Shown here: in pieces, positions 54,231 through 64,000 of the stretch
Layout: every line of letters begins with the position of its first letter
Position numbering within the stretch: the first letter of the stretch is position 1
DNA from: Bolinopsis microptera
Taxonomy: Eukaryota > Ctenophora > Tentaculata > Lobata > Bolinopsidae
DNA length: 64,000 bases
Direction: 5' to 3'
NCBI RefSeq assembly: GCF_026151205.1
Contig: NC_087080.1
Span: 4,381,096-4,445,095 of the forward strand
Translations under genes and position numbers: made by a program
The notes under the pieces: generated by a model
Seen by the model: the letters and a program-made list of their open reading frames with translations, nothing else
Database searches by the model: none
Told to the model about the DNA's origin: nothing

Positions 54231-54704
54231 CACGTGACCTCAGGCTCATAGTCACGTGACCTCAGGCTCATAGTCACGTGACCTCAGGCTCATAGTCACG
54301 TGACCTCAGGCTCATAGTCACGTGACCTCAGGCTCATAGTCACGTGACCTCAGGCTCATAGTCACGTGACCTCAGGCTCATAGTCACGTGACCTCAGGCT
54401 CATAGTCACGTGACCTCAGGCTCATAGTCACGTGACCTCAGGCTCATAGTCACGTGACCTCAGGCTCATAGTCACGTGACCTCAGGCTCATAGTCACGTG
54501 ACCTCAGGCTCATAGTCACGTGACCTCAGGCTCATAGTCACGTGACCTCAGGCTCATAGTCACGTGACCTCAGGCTCATAGTCACGTGACCTCAGGCTCA
54601 TAGTCACGTGACCTCAGGCTCATAGTCACGTGACCTCAGGATCATAATCACGTGACCTCAGGCTCATAATCACGTGACCTCAGGCTCATAATCACGTGAC
54701 CTCA
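54231..54704. repeat. 22-bp array with a CACGTG site in each unit, about 21 copies
   Basis: Tandem CACGTGACCTCAGGCTCATAGT units, nearly identical; the last three read CATAATC. Each contains the CACGTG E-box and a TGACCT half-site. One or two units of the same sequence are part of repeat family R (35625-35655, 39430-39455, 41510-41560), so the array grew inside a copy of that element. Confidence 0.95.
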
Positions 54705-54937
54705 GACCCAATCAATTGGGTTCTGGCCTGGTCAGCCCCCTGTCACCCGATCTTGAGGTGACGTACGACAACTCGTTAACCCAATCGATGTCTGGAAGGC
54801 TGCAAATTTTCACATGCCAAACTCACAACGGTTTTTCGGAGTTGTGCGAGATGACGACACATAGAGGCCGCAGAATCATGGCGACTACCAGATCCTGGTG
54901 GAACCTAAGCGATCCATGATATCACGACAGGCCCTAC
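54705..54937 (-). repeat. Dispersed repeat family R, copy 4 end (inverted)
   Basis: Continues the array into the family end block: ACCCAATCAATTGGGTTC, GATCTTGAGGTGACGTACGA, then GGATCC-like to the terminal ATATCACGACAGGCCCTA. Confidence 0.85.
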
Positions 54938-57135
54938 CAGGATCTCTCAACATTGCGAATGCAAATGTCTAACCATGCAATATTACTGCCAACCATGGAT
55001 AAAATGCACTTATTATGACGCTAACTGATTGTGCGTCACGTTATACCCGGGCTCTATGACGTCATGGTAACCGTAAACAGTTCTAAAATTGCTTTACTTT
55101 AGACACATAGTTATGATGATGAGGTAACCGTAATAAACTACAGCTCTAAAATTGCTTTACTTTAGACACAAAATTATAGAGTTAACGATTTATATCAATT
55201 TTGTGATTTCATTATAGCTGTATATGACATAATCATGCACTTGCAGTGAATCAACGGTTATAATCGATATTGAATTGTAATTGTGCTGCTTCTCCACATA
55301 TATGGTCATTTGTGTGGTACTGACTACTGGTGTGGTACTACTGGTGTGGGTTGATGGAGTTGGTGTGGTACTACTGGTGTGGGTTGACGGAGCTGTTATG
55401 ATCACATAACACGTTTATAAAACACATATTCATCCGAGCACCACGTACGTGATCAGAACAATTGCTTGGCGTGATCATTCTATCATTGACACTAAGCTGA
55501 ATTGGGTCTACCACACATTAGATATCTAGCTATACTGCTACAAAACTATCTAGGCATGCTTTGCTAACTTAAAGGCTCAGTGCCTAACAAAGCACTGAAG
55601 TCGAGGAGTCTTTTCGTCTCAGAAACGAGAGACATGAACACTTTTAATTAGGTCAAGGCTGACTTAAAAGTTCTTATGAAAGGAAAATGACTCGGTCAAT
55701 ATATGAAATTAAGCCTGATCAATGAACAAAGAGAAATAAAAAAGAGAATTTGTCGTCCTTGTTTGAACTCGTTTATACTTATAATTACAATTTCAAATAA
55801 AAGAGGACTCCAGCTGAAACTGCAGCAAAATAAACGCCATTGTTTCCTTCATCTACTGACAAAGTGTAAGAGGTCAATTCGGTAATTTGTCGATGGATAC
55901 GCACGGTTATAAGGCACAGTTAACACACAGTTACAACGCGCAATGGATTCTTCACGCACGGTTGAGGATTGAGGAACAGACAAGCTTAACGCGTGAACGC
56001 ACGGGTAAGAACCGCCGAGTAGCTGAGTATTTCTGACGAAGTAACGACACTATTCACCTCCGCAAACTGTAGACTATAACATGTAATAACTGTATAGTAA
56101 CTGTATAATTAGGTCACCATCTACAGTAGATTATATCGACACTATTCAATTATAGTTATTAACCTGGTCAGCTGATACCACTCAGGGAAATTTAATTTTG
56201 GCAAGCCACAATTATACATCTTTATACAATTAAACCTTTCTGTAGGTGCCTCTATTATACCGGGTACCTTGGTCTACAGAGCCTCTTCTATTTCCCCAAA
56301 CTTGTAGTTAATTATCTCGATTTTTGATTAATCATAGCTCTAATTATCGCATGTGGTGATGATTTGAATACCTATTCCATCACAATACCACACAATACGT
56401 GCATGTATATTGTATAATTGCTCTCATATAATATCTTAAACCGTATAACTATATCAAAAGGATCACGTGATATCAAAGCCAAACACAATCCAATCATTTA
56501 AAATATTTAAAAACCGCGAAAATTGACGTTCATTCGGAAAAAAGTAACATCGTTACTATAAATTTGATTTGATATATTTCTCTAATTATTAGTGATAATA
56601 GCAAATCATACCAAAAAGAAATATTTCAATCGGGCACTCAGTGACTGAGATATAAGCCCCGACGAATGCGTGTACTAACTTTTGACCAGCATATAAAGGG
56701 TACGTTACAATAAGGGTACGTTACAATTACTCTAGTCCCATTTCTCCGCCGGGACTATAGAGCAGTTATAGAGCAACCAATTTTATAATACCTTGCTTTG
56801 TACCATCAGCCGGGTTACAATGAGCTCCAAAACGTGCTCATTAATTGTTGCTGGCCCTCTGGAAATGAGGAATTAAACACAATGTCCCAGTTCCTTTGTG
56901 AGGTACAAAGACACAAAGACAGGACTGTATTGACGGGGCAGACACTTAATAAGAACATTGTCACTATATCTGAGAATGCCATGGTAACTCAGTGTCTTTG
57001 TAACCCACTGCTATGGTAACAACTAAAATGTTGCTATGTCAATATGGTCACAGCTGCATATAGGTTTAACACTGTCCCTCTTGACTAGACTCTATTAAAG
57101 TTTAACAGCTGGCAGCTCATTAGCTTCATAATGTA
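54938..57135. other. No recognised gene
   Basis: Contains a duplicated CTAAAATTGCTTTACTTTAGACACA pair split between 55083-55108 and 55145-55170, a GGTGTGGTACTACT simple repeat at 55310-55390, and a few ACGCACGGTTA words near 55895-55990 that recall the 11-bp element repeat. A 73-codon frame at 56798-57019 has no motif. Confidence 0.5.
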
Positions 57136-57143
57136 GACTGCAT

Positions 57144-57190
57144 CAGTGGCGTAACGAAGGGCCCCGCCAACAGGCAACGTTACGCCACTG
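57144..57190. mobile_element. 47-bp minimal MITE with perfect 8-bp target duplication
   Basis: Starts CAGTGGCGTAACG and ends with its exact complement CGTTACGCCACTG, with 21 bp between. GACTGCAT flanks both sides (57136-57143 and 57191-57198). The CAG start and 8-bp duplication fit the hAT superfamily. A longer relative starts at 63836. Confidence 0.9.
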
Positions 57191-57198
57191 GACTGCAT

Positions 57199-58310
57199 GT
57201 GTCTTGCTGTTCTGGGGTAAAGGACTAAAACCTGCAACATAATTTATATGATTAACTATCGCGGTAAAGCACCAACGTCTGAGAACAGACATAACAGACA
57301 TAACAGATGGTGCTCAATTGCGACAATGTTAAATTAACAGTTCATTTCTCCCTAAACAACAACAGTTTGTGAAAACGTACAACTTCAGTACCTCAATAAG
57401 TTTAGTTACCTGGGGATCCCAGGCTATTATTTCCATAATAGAGATTCGGCGGGATTACAGGCTGAGCGCCGCCCAGTGATATCTTAATATGTTTAGAAGC
57501 TTTCTTAGACATTATTATAAAACAGACCTAGCTGAGCTAAAACATTCAGCTCTTACAGGCTTCACTTGATTTACAAAGGTCCAAATTCTGCAAATGTTTT
57601 CAATAATCAAAAATATGCAAACGTGATGAGACTTGAGAATCGTCTTTGAACTGTATTTTGAGGTGATGAACTTTTTTATTCAATGGCGAACACTACTATA
57701 GATGAGGTAACGTTGTTATAGGGTTAATTTATTGCTGTACTCTGTAGAATTTGAAAAGTATTTAATGAGAAAAGTTAGATCCTCCATTGTAAGTGGGACA
57801 AAATGGCTCAACTAACTGTTCTCCAAACTCTGAGTAGAACGACTAAAAAAGTCCTCAGTATTTCAGGTACTCTGCCATCAAACATTAAACATATATCACT
57901 AGATGTCGACCAAGTAAGCAATAGCATGCACCGACCGAGTAAATGATGGTGTGAAGGCGTTTGACGGTTTTATATGATAGAAATGTGATGTAAACGTCAA
58001 ACTCTCATACATTATTATGAATGCTGCAAGATATTATAGAGATTAGAGGGCGCAGTGCATGATATGATGCAATGCCATTACCCACGCCGAATAGAATATA
58101 ATGGAAGACAGGTTACTTTGGTTAGATTTACACCTCGAGTATTTTATTATAACTAGGTACAGAGTTATAGGAGTCTGGAGTAGAACCTAACTTGGCTTAA
58201 TTGTTTGGTTCCATGGGTATAATGGGTTTCGTTTACAAATTCAACCATCTTGCTTGCATCTTGAGCTTGTGTAAAGCAATAAGGACACCCCGGTTCTTTA
58301 CAACCACTAC
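57199..58310. other. No recognised gene
   Basis: The block ACAGGCTGAGCGCCGCCCAG near 57455 matches the reverse complement of 10205-10245 in a GDH intron. The part next to 58311 has a short minus frame (GCKEPGCPYCFTQAQ) of unknown nature. Confidence 0.45.
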
Positions 58311-59216
58311 TACAGGGTGGCCCATAAGTGACTACCCACACGCAACCTCTTAATAACTCACGTAATTCGTCTCCAAATTGCACCAAAATTTCAGAGATTA
58401 TAGATATGGGTCAAACTTAGATTTCCTGAAAGTTTCGTAAGCCACGCCCAATTACAGTGGGCGTGGCGTGACACTCCCTCTTTTTCACTATTGTCTTCAT
58501 AAAATGAGAATGCTTTAAGCTAAGAACTCAAAATTTTTTGCACACATTTGGCTTGATAATTGAAAACTTTTCCAAAAGTTTCAAGTTCATTGGTTAAAAT
58601 ATGGCTGATTTATGACCATTTTAAAATCCATCGGATATGTGATCCGAGCACTCAGTCAGTGATATTTGCACTCAATTAGTGATCTCGTCACCCAATCTGA
58701 TCAAGAGTAAGGCGTTAGCGTGTATTAATGAAATGGTGACACCACCATAAATTCGTGTGATAGCGTTTTAGGTGCTGTCAGCTGTATAGGCCGGCCCATA
58801 AGCAGGCTGCAACCAATCAAGCGGTGCATGTGAGCCAAACAGGCCATTAACCAAGTGACGAGATCACTGACTGAGTGCTCGATCACGTATCCGATGAGTT
58901 TTGAAATGGTCATAACTTAGCGATATTTTAACCAATGAACTTGAAACTTTGGGAAAAGTTTTCAATTATCAAGCCAAATGTGTGCAAAAAATGTTGAGTT
59001 CTTAGCTTAAAGCATTCTCATTTTATGAAGACAATAGTGAAAAAGAGGGAGTGTCACGCCACGCCCACTGTAATTGGGCGCGGCTTACGAAACTTTCAGG
59101 AAATCTAAGTTTGACCCATATCTATAATCTCTGAAATTTTGGTGCAATTTGGAGACGAATTACGTGAGTTATTAAGAGGTTGCGTGTGGGTAGTCACTTA
59201 TGGGCCACCCTTGTAC
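58311..59216. mobile_element. Mariner-like foldback MITE, 0.9 kb
   Basis: TA at 58311-58312, then CAGGGTGGCCCATAAGTGAC; the right end is the complement, finishing GGGCCACCC(T)TG followed by TA. Arms of about 380 bp pair well (ACCCACACGCAACCTC, CAAATTGCACCAAAATTTCA, AAGCCACGCCCAATTACAGT, GAATGCTTTAAGCTAAGAAC). The TA target and CAGGGTG start are typical of Tc1/mariner. No transposase frame remains. Apparent small ORFs in each arm are mirror images. Confidence 0.75.
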
Positions 59217-59435
59217 TTCAATTCAAGACACAAAATTTGTAAAAAAATGTCTACAATTTGTACAAAATTATTTAAGACAATTTTTCTTCTAAAATCATCT
59301 AAAATCATCTATCAATGTATCAAATCTTATTTTTTTAATCTATATCTTCATAATATGAAGTCAAATCCCGAATCCCGGCAAAAAAGGTTTTGGTGTGATG
59401 TGACTTACCAAGAGCTGGTTAACAATGCTGGTGCT

Positions 59436-59485
<50 letters not shown>
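59436..59485. repeat. Poly(G) run of 50 nt
   Basis: An unbroken run of about 50 G between GGTGCT and CCGATTATA. It may be a real homopolymer, a G-quadruplex region, or a sequencing or assembly artefact; the length is unreliable in any case. Confidence 0.7.
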
Positions 59486-59487
<2 letters not shown>

Positions 59488-59958
59488 GATTATATAAATA
59501 ATATCACAAATCTCTAAATCTTTAAACTCTAAAATTGTGAACTCTAAATTTCATGATAGTGATATTATATTTGTTTATAGTGAGCATATCTTTAAATTAA
59601 TTGTAATGAGATATTATCTTAATATTAAGTTCTTAAATCTTATATGTTTGTGGTCCGTTTCTATGATATTTATATTTTAAACTGTGACCTTTTAGTCCAT
59701 TTGAATAAACCTAGCATGCCTTGGTTGCAGCATAGCTCCATTCATAGGTGCACTCAGGGCCCGATGTAATTGCTATGACCAGTTAACTGGTCATCTGGTG
59801 TTTCTGTGTCCCTAATTTTGTTTACACTTGGTCACTTGTCAAGGCACGTACATGTCTTTCGGCTAATATTTTTACAATAGAATAATGTAGATAATACTTT
59901 GTGTAAAAACTTTGAAAGTTTGTCGATCAAAAAAATTGCTGTAGTTCTGCTTCCCGCC

Positions 59959-62026
59959 TAGGAACCGACCGGAAATCCGGCTGAATCCGGTTCCGGCCGG
60001 ATATCCGGCTTCAAAATCCGGTTCCGGTTCCGGCTCCGGCTGGAAAAAAATTTGCCGGATTTTTGCCGGATTTCAGTTTTTTTTTAACCGAAAAAAAAAA
60101 AAATCAAAAAAAAATATTTTCGGCTAATAATGAACAGGGTAGCCTGAAAGAGGTCAATATTTCCGGGACTACTACCTCTCTGTCAATGACATATTCGACA
60201 ACCAACACATCTCCACCATTGTCAACTTTACAAACCACACTAAACGCTTAGTGGTGCCAGAGGAGTTGGACCAGACAGGTGTAACATAGCGACTACTTTA
60301 ACGCCGTCTTATTTCGCCTCTCTCTTCCACACTCAACCACCACTTAAGCGTTTATCTATGACACACCCCACAACACTTACCATCATCCTTGATTACACAT
60401 CTTGATTCCACTGGCATCCTCCCACAGGACTGCCATACCCCAGAGGTAGGCAAAGCATTCATATGCTATCCTCTCGTGGGCCAACCAGGCCCAGCCTCTT
60501 TAAAAAAAAAAAAAAAAAAGGGTAGCCTGAATCGTGGAAAAAAAGTGGTTTTAAGAAAAACTTTTAAAAAATTTTGACTTAGAAGTTTTTCGGTCCGAGT
60601 CGTTCTCGAGACGTACCTCCTGTATCGAGAGCTCCCGCTTCCGAGCTCGTGTTGCAAAGGGGAGGCCTGCCTTCCAAGATCACATTACCGGGGGAAACCT
60701 AGAGTCCAGAATTGTGTATCGATGGGTAGGTGCGGACTTCGAAAAACCAAAAAAATATTTTCGGCTAATAATGAACAGGGTAGCCTGAATCGTGGAAAAA
60801 AGTGGTTTTAAGAAAAAACTTTTAAAAAATTTTACTTAAAAGTTTTTCGGTCCGAGTCGTTCTCGAGACGTACCTCCTGTATCGAGAGCTCCCGCTTCCG
60901 AGCTCGTGTTGCAAAGGGGAGGCCTGCCTTCCAAGATCACATTACCGGGGGAAACCTCGAGTCCAGAATTGTGTATCGATGGGTAGGTGCGGACTTCGAA
61001 AAACCAAAAAAATATTTTCGGCTAATAATGAACAGGGTAGCCTGAATCGTGGAAAAAAGTGGTTTTCAGAAAAACTTTGAAAAATTTTACTTAAAAGTTT
61101 TCGGTCCGAGTCGTTCTCGAGACGTACCTCCTGTATCGAGAGCTCCCGCTTCCGAGCTCGTGTTGCAAAGGGGAGGCCTGCCTTCCGAGATCGCATTACC
61201 GGGGGAAACCTTGAGTCCAGAATACAGAATAGTGTATCGAGGGGTAGGTGCGGACTTAGAAAAAACCGGAAAATATTTTGGGCCACCTCCCTGGGCTAGC
61301 CCCCGGCTATAATCGCAAAATTGGCAGTATTTAATCTTCTGATTATGAAATACGAAATATGAAGGTCACGTGTTCAGGGTTTAATTAGCTCATTACTGCA
61401 ATCATGTGACTCAGCTCTAGACGCCAGACGGTGATTAGTACTGTACTAGACAGTGCCTGCTTACGAACAACCTTATTAAGCACCTCTGGTTGTAAGTCAC
61501 GTGACCCAATGATACTCAGACTTGCATGAAAAAAGGGAATTCGCACAAACGCGCTCAATCAGGGCCGGGGTCTGGCAGCATATGCCAATTAGATATCATT
61601 TCTGATTATTACTCGTCTAGTGTCGTGACTCGTGTCTACTCGTGTTACATTGTGTCTGCTACGTACTGCTTGTTTAAGCAATGTCTAGTAGTAGATAGGA
61701 AGATTTGTAAAAAAACTATATCTGTTCGGACGTTGAAGCCGCCCTAAGTCGAGTCGAGTAGTAGTAAATCTAAAACATCGTCCGTCTGCTTGTTCTACTC
61801 AGAAGAAAATGGGATCCCTTATGCAAGCTGCAAGAAGTGCTCGATGAAGATTAGGCGTGGAAAGGAAGGAAATTTTCCGGCAACATCCGGCAAAATCCGG
61901 CTGCCTTTTATTTCACTCTGAAACCACCGGTTCCGGTCCGGCAAAATCCGGCTTGCCGGATTTGAGATCCAAATCCGGCTGAATCCGGTCCGACAGCCAA
62001 AACCCCAATCCGGTCGGTTCCTATAA
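59959..62026. mobile_element. CCGG-rich TIR element of about 2.1 kb
   Basis: The left end TAGGAACCGACCGGAAATCC and the right end ..CCGGTCGGTTCCTATAA are inverted. Both subterminal regions (59960-60075 and 61875-62015) are dense in ATCCGGC/TCCGGTTCCGG words. TCCCGCC lies next to each end (59952-59958 and 62027-62033), a possible 7-bp target duplication. The interior holds 260-bp tandem units. No transposase is seen. Confidence 0.6.
60520..61300. repeat. Three tandem units of about 258 bp
   Basis: Each unit runs from GGGTAGCCTGAATCGTGG through CGAGTCGTTCTCGAGACGTA, GAGCTCCCGCTTCCGAGCTC and GGGGAAACC to TATTTTCGGCTAATAATGAA. The first follows an 18-nt A run at 60502-60519. Open frames in this stretch repeat from unit to unit and have no known motif. 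Confidence 0.85.
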
Positions 62027-63774
62027 TCCCGCCCGCGTGTTGATCAACACGCAAGTTGGCAGAATAACTTATATTACGATTATCGTTTTTTGTGATAGGA
62101 GGGGTCCCTCCCTATCAAATTTCAAAATATTACATAACTTTCCTGGAACAGAACAAAAGGAATTATCTTTATTAAGTAATAATATCCTTATCAGTTATCA
62201 TGTCCTCATTGCTTAATAGCACTTTTAGTACTTAGTATTCAGCAACGTGCACTAATATATATAATAATATAAGCTAGTGTAGAAATTTCTAGAATATCCT
62301 AATTAATGAAGCTCCGAGTCGTTCTCGAGACGTACCTCCTGTATCGAGAGCTCCCGCTTCCGAGCTCGTGTTGCAAAGGGGAGGCCTGCCTTCCAAGATC
62401 ACATTACCGGGGGAAACCTCGAGTCCAGAATTGTGTATCGATGGGTAGGTGCGGACTTCGAAAAACCAAAAAAATATTTTCGGCTAATAATGAACAGGGT
62501 AGCCTGAATCGTGGAAAAAAGTGGTTTTCAGAAAAACTTTGAAAAATTTTACTTAAAAGTTTTCGGTCCGAGTCGTTCTCGAGACGTACCTCCTGTATCG
62601 AGAGCTCCCGCTTCCGAGCTCGTGTTGCAAAGGGGAGGCCTGCCTTCCGAGATCGCATTACCGGGGGAAACCTTGAGTCCAGAATACAGAATAGTGTATC
62701 GAGGGGTAGGTGCGGACTTAGAAAAAACCGGAAAATATTTTGGGCCACCTCCCTGGGCTAGCCCCCGGCTATAATCGCAAAATTGGCAGTATTTAATCTT
62801 CTGATTATGAAATACGAAATATGAAGGTCACGTGTTCAGGGTTTAATTAGCTCATTACTGCAATCATGTGACTCAGCTCTAGACGCCAGACGGTGATTAG
62901 TACTGTACTAGACAGTGCCTGCTTACGAACAACCTTATTAAGCACCTCTGGTTGTAAGTCACGTGACCCAATGATACTCAGACTTGCATGAAAAAAGGGA
63001 ATTCGCACAAACGCGCTCAATCAGGGCCGGGGTCTGGCAGCATATGCCAATTAGATATCATTTCTGATTATTACTCGTCTAGTGTCGTGACTCGTGTCTA
63101 CTCGTGTTACATTGTGTCTGCTACGTACTGCTTGTTTAAGCAATGTCTAGTAGTAGATAGGAAGATTTGTAAAAAAACTATATCTGTTCGGACGTTGAAG
63201 CCGCCCTAAGTCGAGTCGAGTAGTAGTAAATCTAAAACATCGTCCGTCTGCTTGTTCTACTCAGAAGAAAATGGGATCCCTTATGCAAGCTGCAAGAAGT
63301 GCTCGATGAAGATTAGGCGTGGAAAGGAAGGAAATTTTCCGGCAACATCCGGCAAAATCCGGCTGCCTTTTATTTCACTCTGAAACCACCGGTTCCGGTC
63401 CGGCAAAATCCGGCTTGCCGGATTTGAGATCCAAATCCGGCTGAATCCGGTCCGACAGCCAAAACCCCAATCCGGTCGGTTCCTATAATCCCGCCCGCGT
63501 GTTGATCAACACGCAAGTTGGCAGAATAACTTATATTACGATTATCGTTTTTTGTGATAGGAGGGGTCCCTCCCTATCAAATTTCAAAATATTACATAAC
63601 TTTCCTGGAACAGAACAAAAGGAATTATCTTTATTAAGTAATAATATCCTTATCAGTTATCATGTCCTCATTGCTTAATAGCACTTTTAGTACTTAGTAT
63701 TCAGCAACGTGCACTAATATATATAATAATATAAGCTAGTGTAGAAATTTCTAGAATATCCTAATTAATGAAGC
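60851..63774. repeat. 1462-bp tandem duplication (two copies)
   Basis: 60851-62312 and 62313-63774 appear identical wherever I compared them, including the CCGG-rich element end and the flank to TTAATGAAGCTCC. The junction is at TCCGAGTCG/TCCAAGATG. It is either a very recent duplication or an assembly duplication. Confidence 0.9.
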
Positions 63775-63835
63775 TCCAAGATGATCTACGAGGGTCTAAA
63801 CTTTCTATTATATGTCTGACATCGTACTTCGTAGC

Positions 63836-64000
63836 AGTGGCGTAACGAAAGGCCCTGCTGACCCCGCTGTGCAGGGGGGCGCCGTCTTAGGGGGGCGCCA
63901 AATCGTCGTTTGAATGTGGGACAATTTCGAAAACTTAACTAAAGTACTAGCCAGCGCTAGCCAGCGCTAGCCAGCGCTGGCCAGCGCTAGCTGACGAGTA
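63836..64000 (+). mobile_element. hAT-like element start and AGCGCT element edge, cut by window end
   Basis: CAGTGGCGTAACG at 63836 is the same terminus as in the 47-bp MITE, here followed by GGGGGGCGCC words. From 63950 the sequence becomes GCTAGCCAGC/AGCGCTGGCC repeats ending GCTGACGAGTA, the inner part of the AGCGCT MITE family. Both continue beyond the window. Confidence 0.6.

Noticed and set aside
55190-55405. Ser/Thr/Pro-rich minus frame
   Set aside because: Made by a GGTGTGGTACTACT simple repeat.
56798-57019. 73-codon plus frame
   Set aside because: No motif, no splice context and no similarity recognised.
58165-58386. Frames MVQFGDELRELLRGC at 58386 (-) and 59139 (+)
   Set aside because: The same sequence in the two arms of the mariner-like MITE, not separate genes.
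60942-61286. 114-codon minus frame, repeated identically at 62404-62748, with partners on the plus strand
   Set aside because: Arises from 258-bp tandem units and the 1462-bp duplication; no known domain.

Overview
The window looks like nuclear DNA of an animal, most likely a non-bilaterian and probably a cnidarian. The coding genes are split by short spliceosomal introns with GT..AG ends. They include a septin of the SEPT6/8/11 type, a collagen prolyl 4-hydroxylase alpha chain and two seven-transmembrane receptors. The glutamate dehydrogenase is of the small GdhA (NADP) type that vertebrates lack but that, from memory, has been described in corals. The species cannot be named from the sequence. 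No bacterial operon, CRISPR array, rRNA or convincing tRNA gene was seen.

Layout. 1-2776 is intron of a septin gene whose last four exons lie at 2777-3898 (+). 4935-8706 is a 3.8 kb foldback element with arms of about 1.3 kb. A GdhA-type glutamate dehydrogenase occupies 9221-27505 (-) in 11 exons that join in frame to 473 aa. Its second intron is 14.9 kb and holds a 537-bp satellite (6.5 copies), a single-exon 7TM receptor (16288-17595, +) between inverted repeats, an apparently intact two-ORF LINE (18746 to about 23826, -), a decayed RT remnant, and a 1.07 kb element with terminal inverted repeats and a zinc-knuckle ORF. A 470-bp purine/pyrimidine array starts 35 bp upstream of the GDH start codon. 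28-36 kb is mostly repeats: a foldback element, 11-bp minisatellites, and a 1.6 kb element full of AGCGCT words with an 8-bp target duplication. An intronless prolyl 4-hydroxylase alpha gene (36503-38299, -) sits between two direct copies of an 0.8 kb dispersed repeat. 40-46 kb has minisatellites and no recognised gene. A second, multi-exon class A GPCR lies at 46586-49522 (-); its N-terminal exon was not found. 50-64 kb is repeat-dominated: several MITEs, a 22-bp CACGTG array, a 50-nt G run and a 1462-bp tandem duplication.

The main pattern beyond the gene list is that exon edges have been copied into tandem repeats. The 3' end of a GDH exon with its splice donor is repeated about five times in the next intron. 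The 3' end of a GPCR exon with its donor is present three times. Another GPCR donor is the first unit of a CAGGTAACC array. A 45-bp piece of GDH starting at the ATG is embedded in a minisatellite 2.5 kb away. The genes are not functionally linked; what they share is this repeat-driven remodelling.
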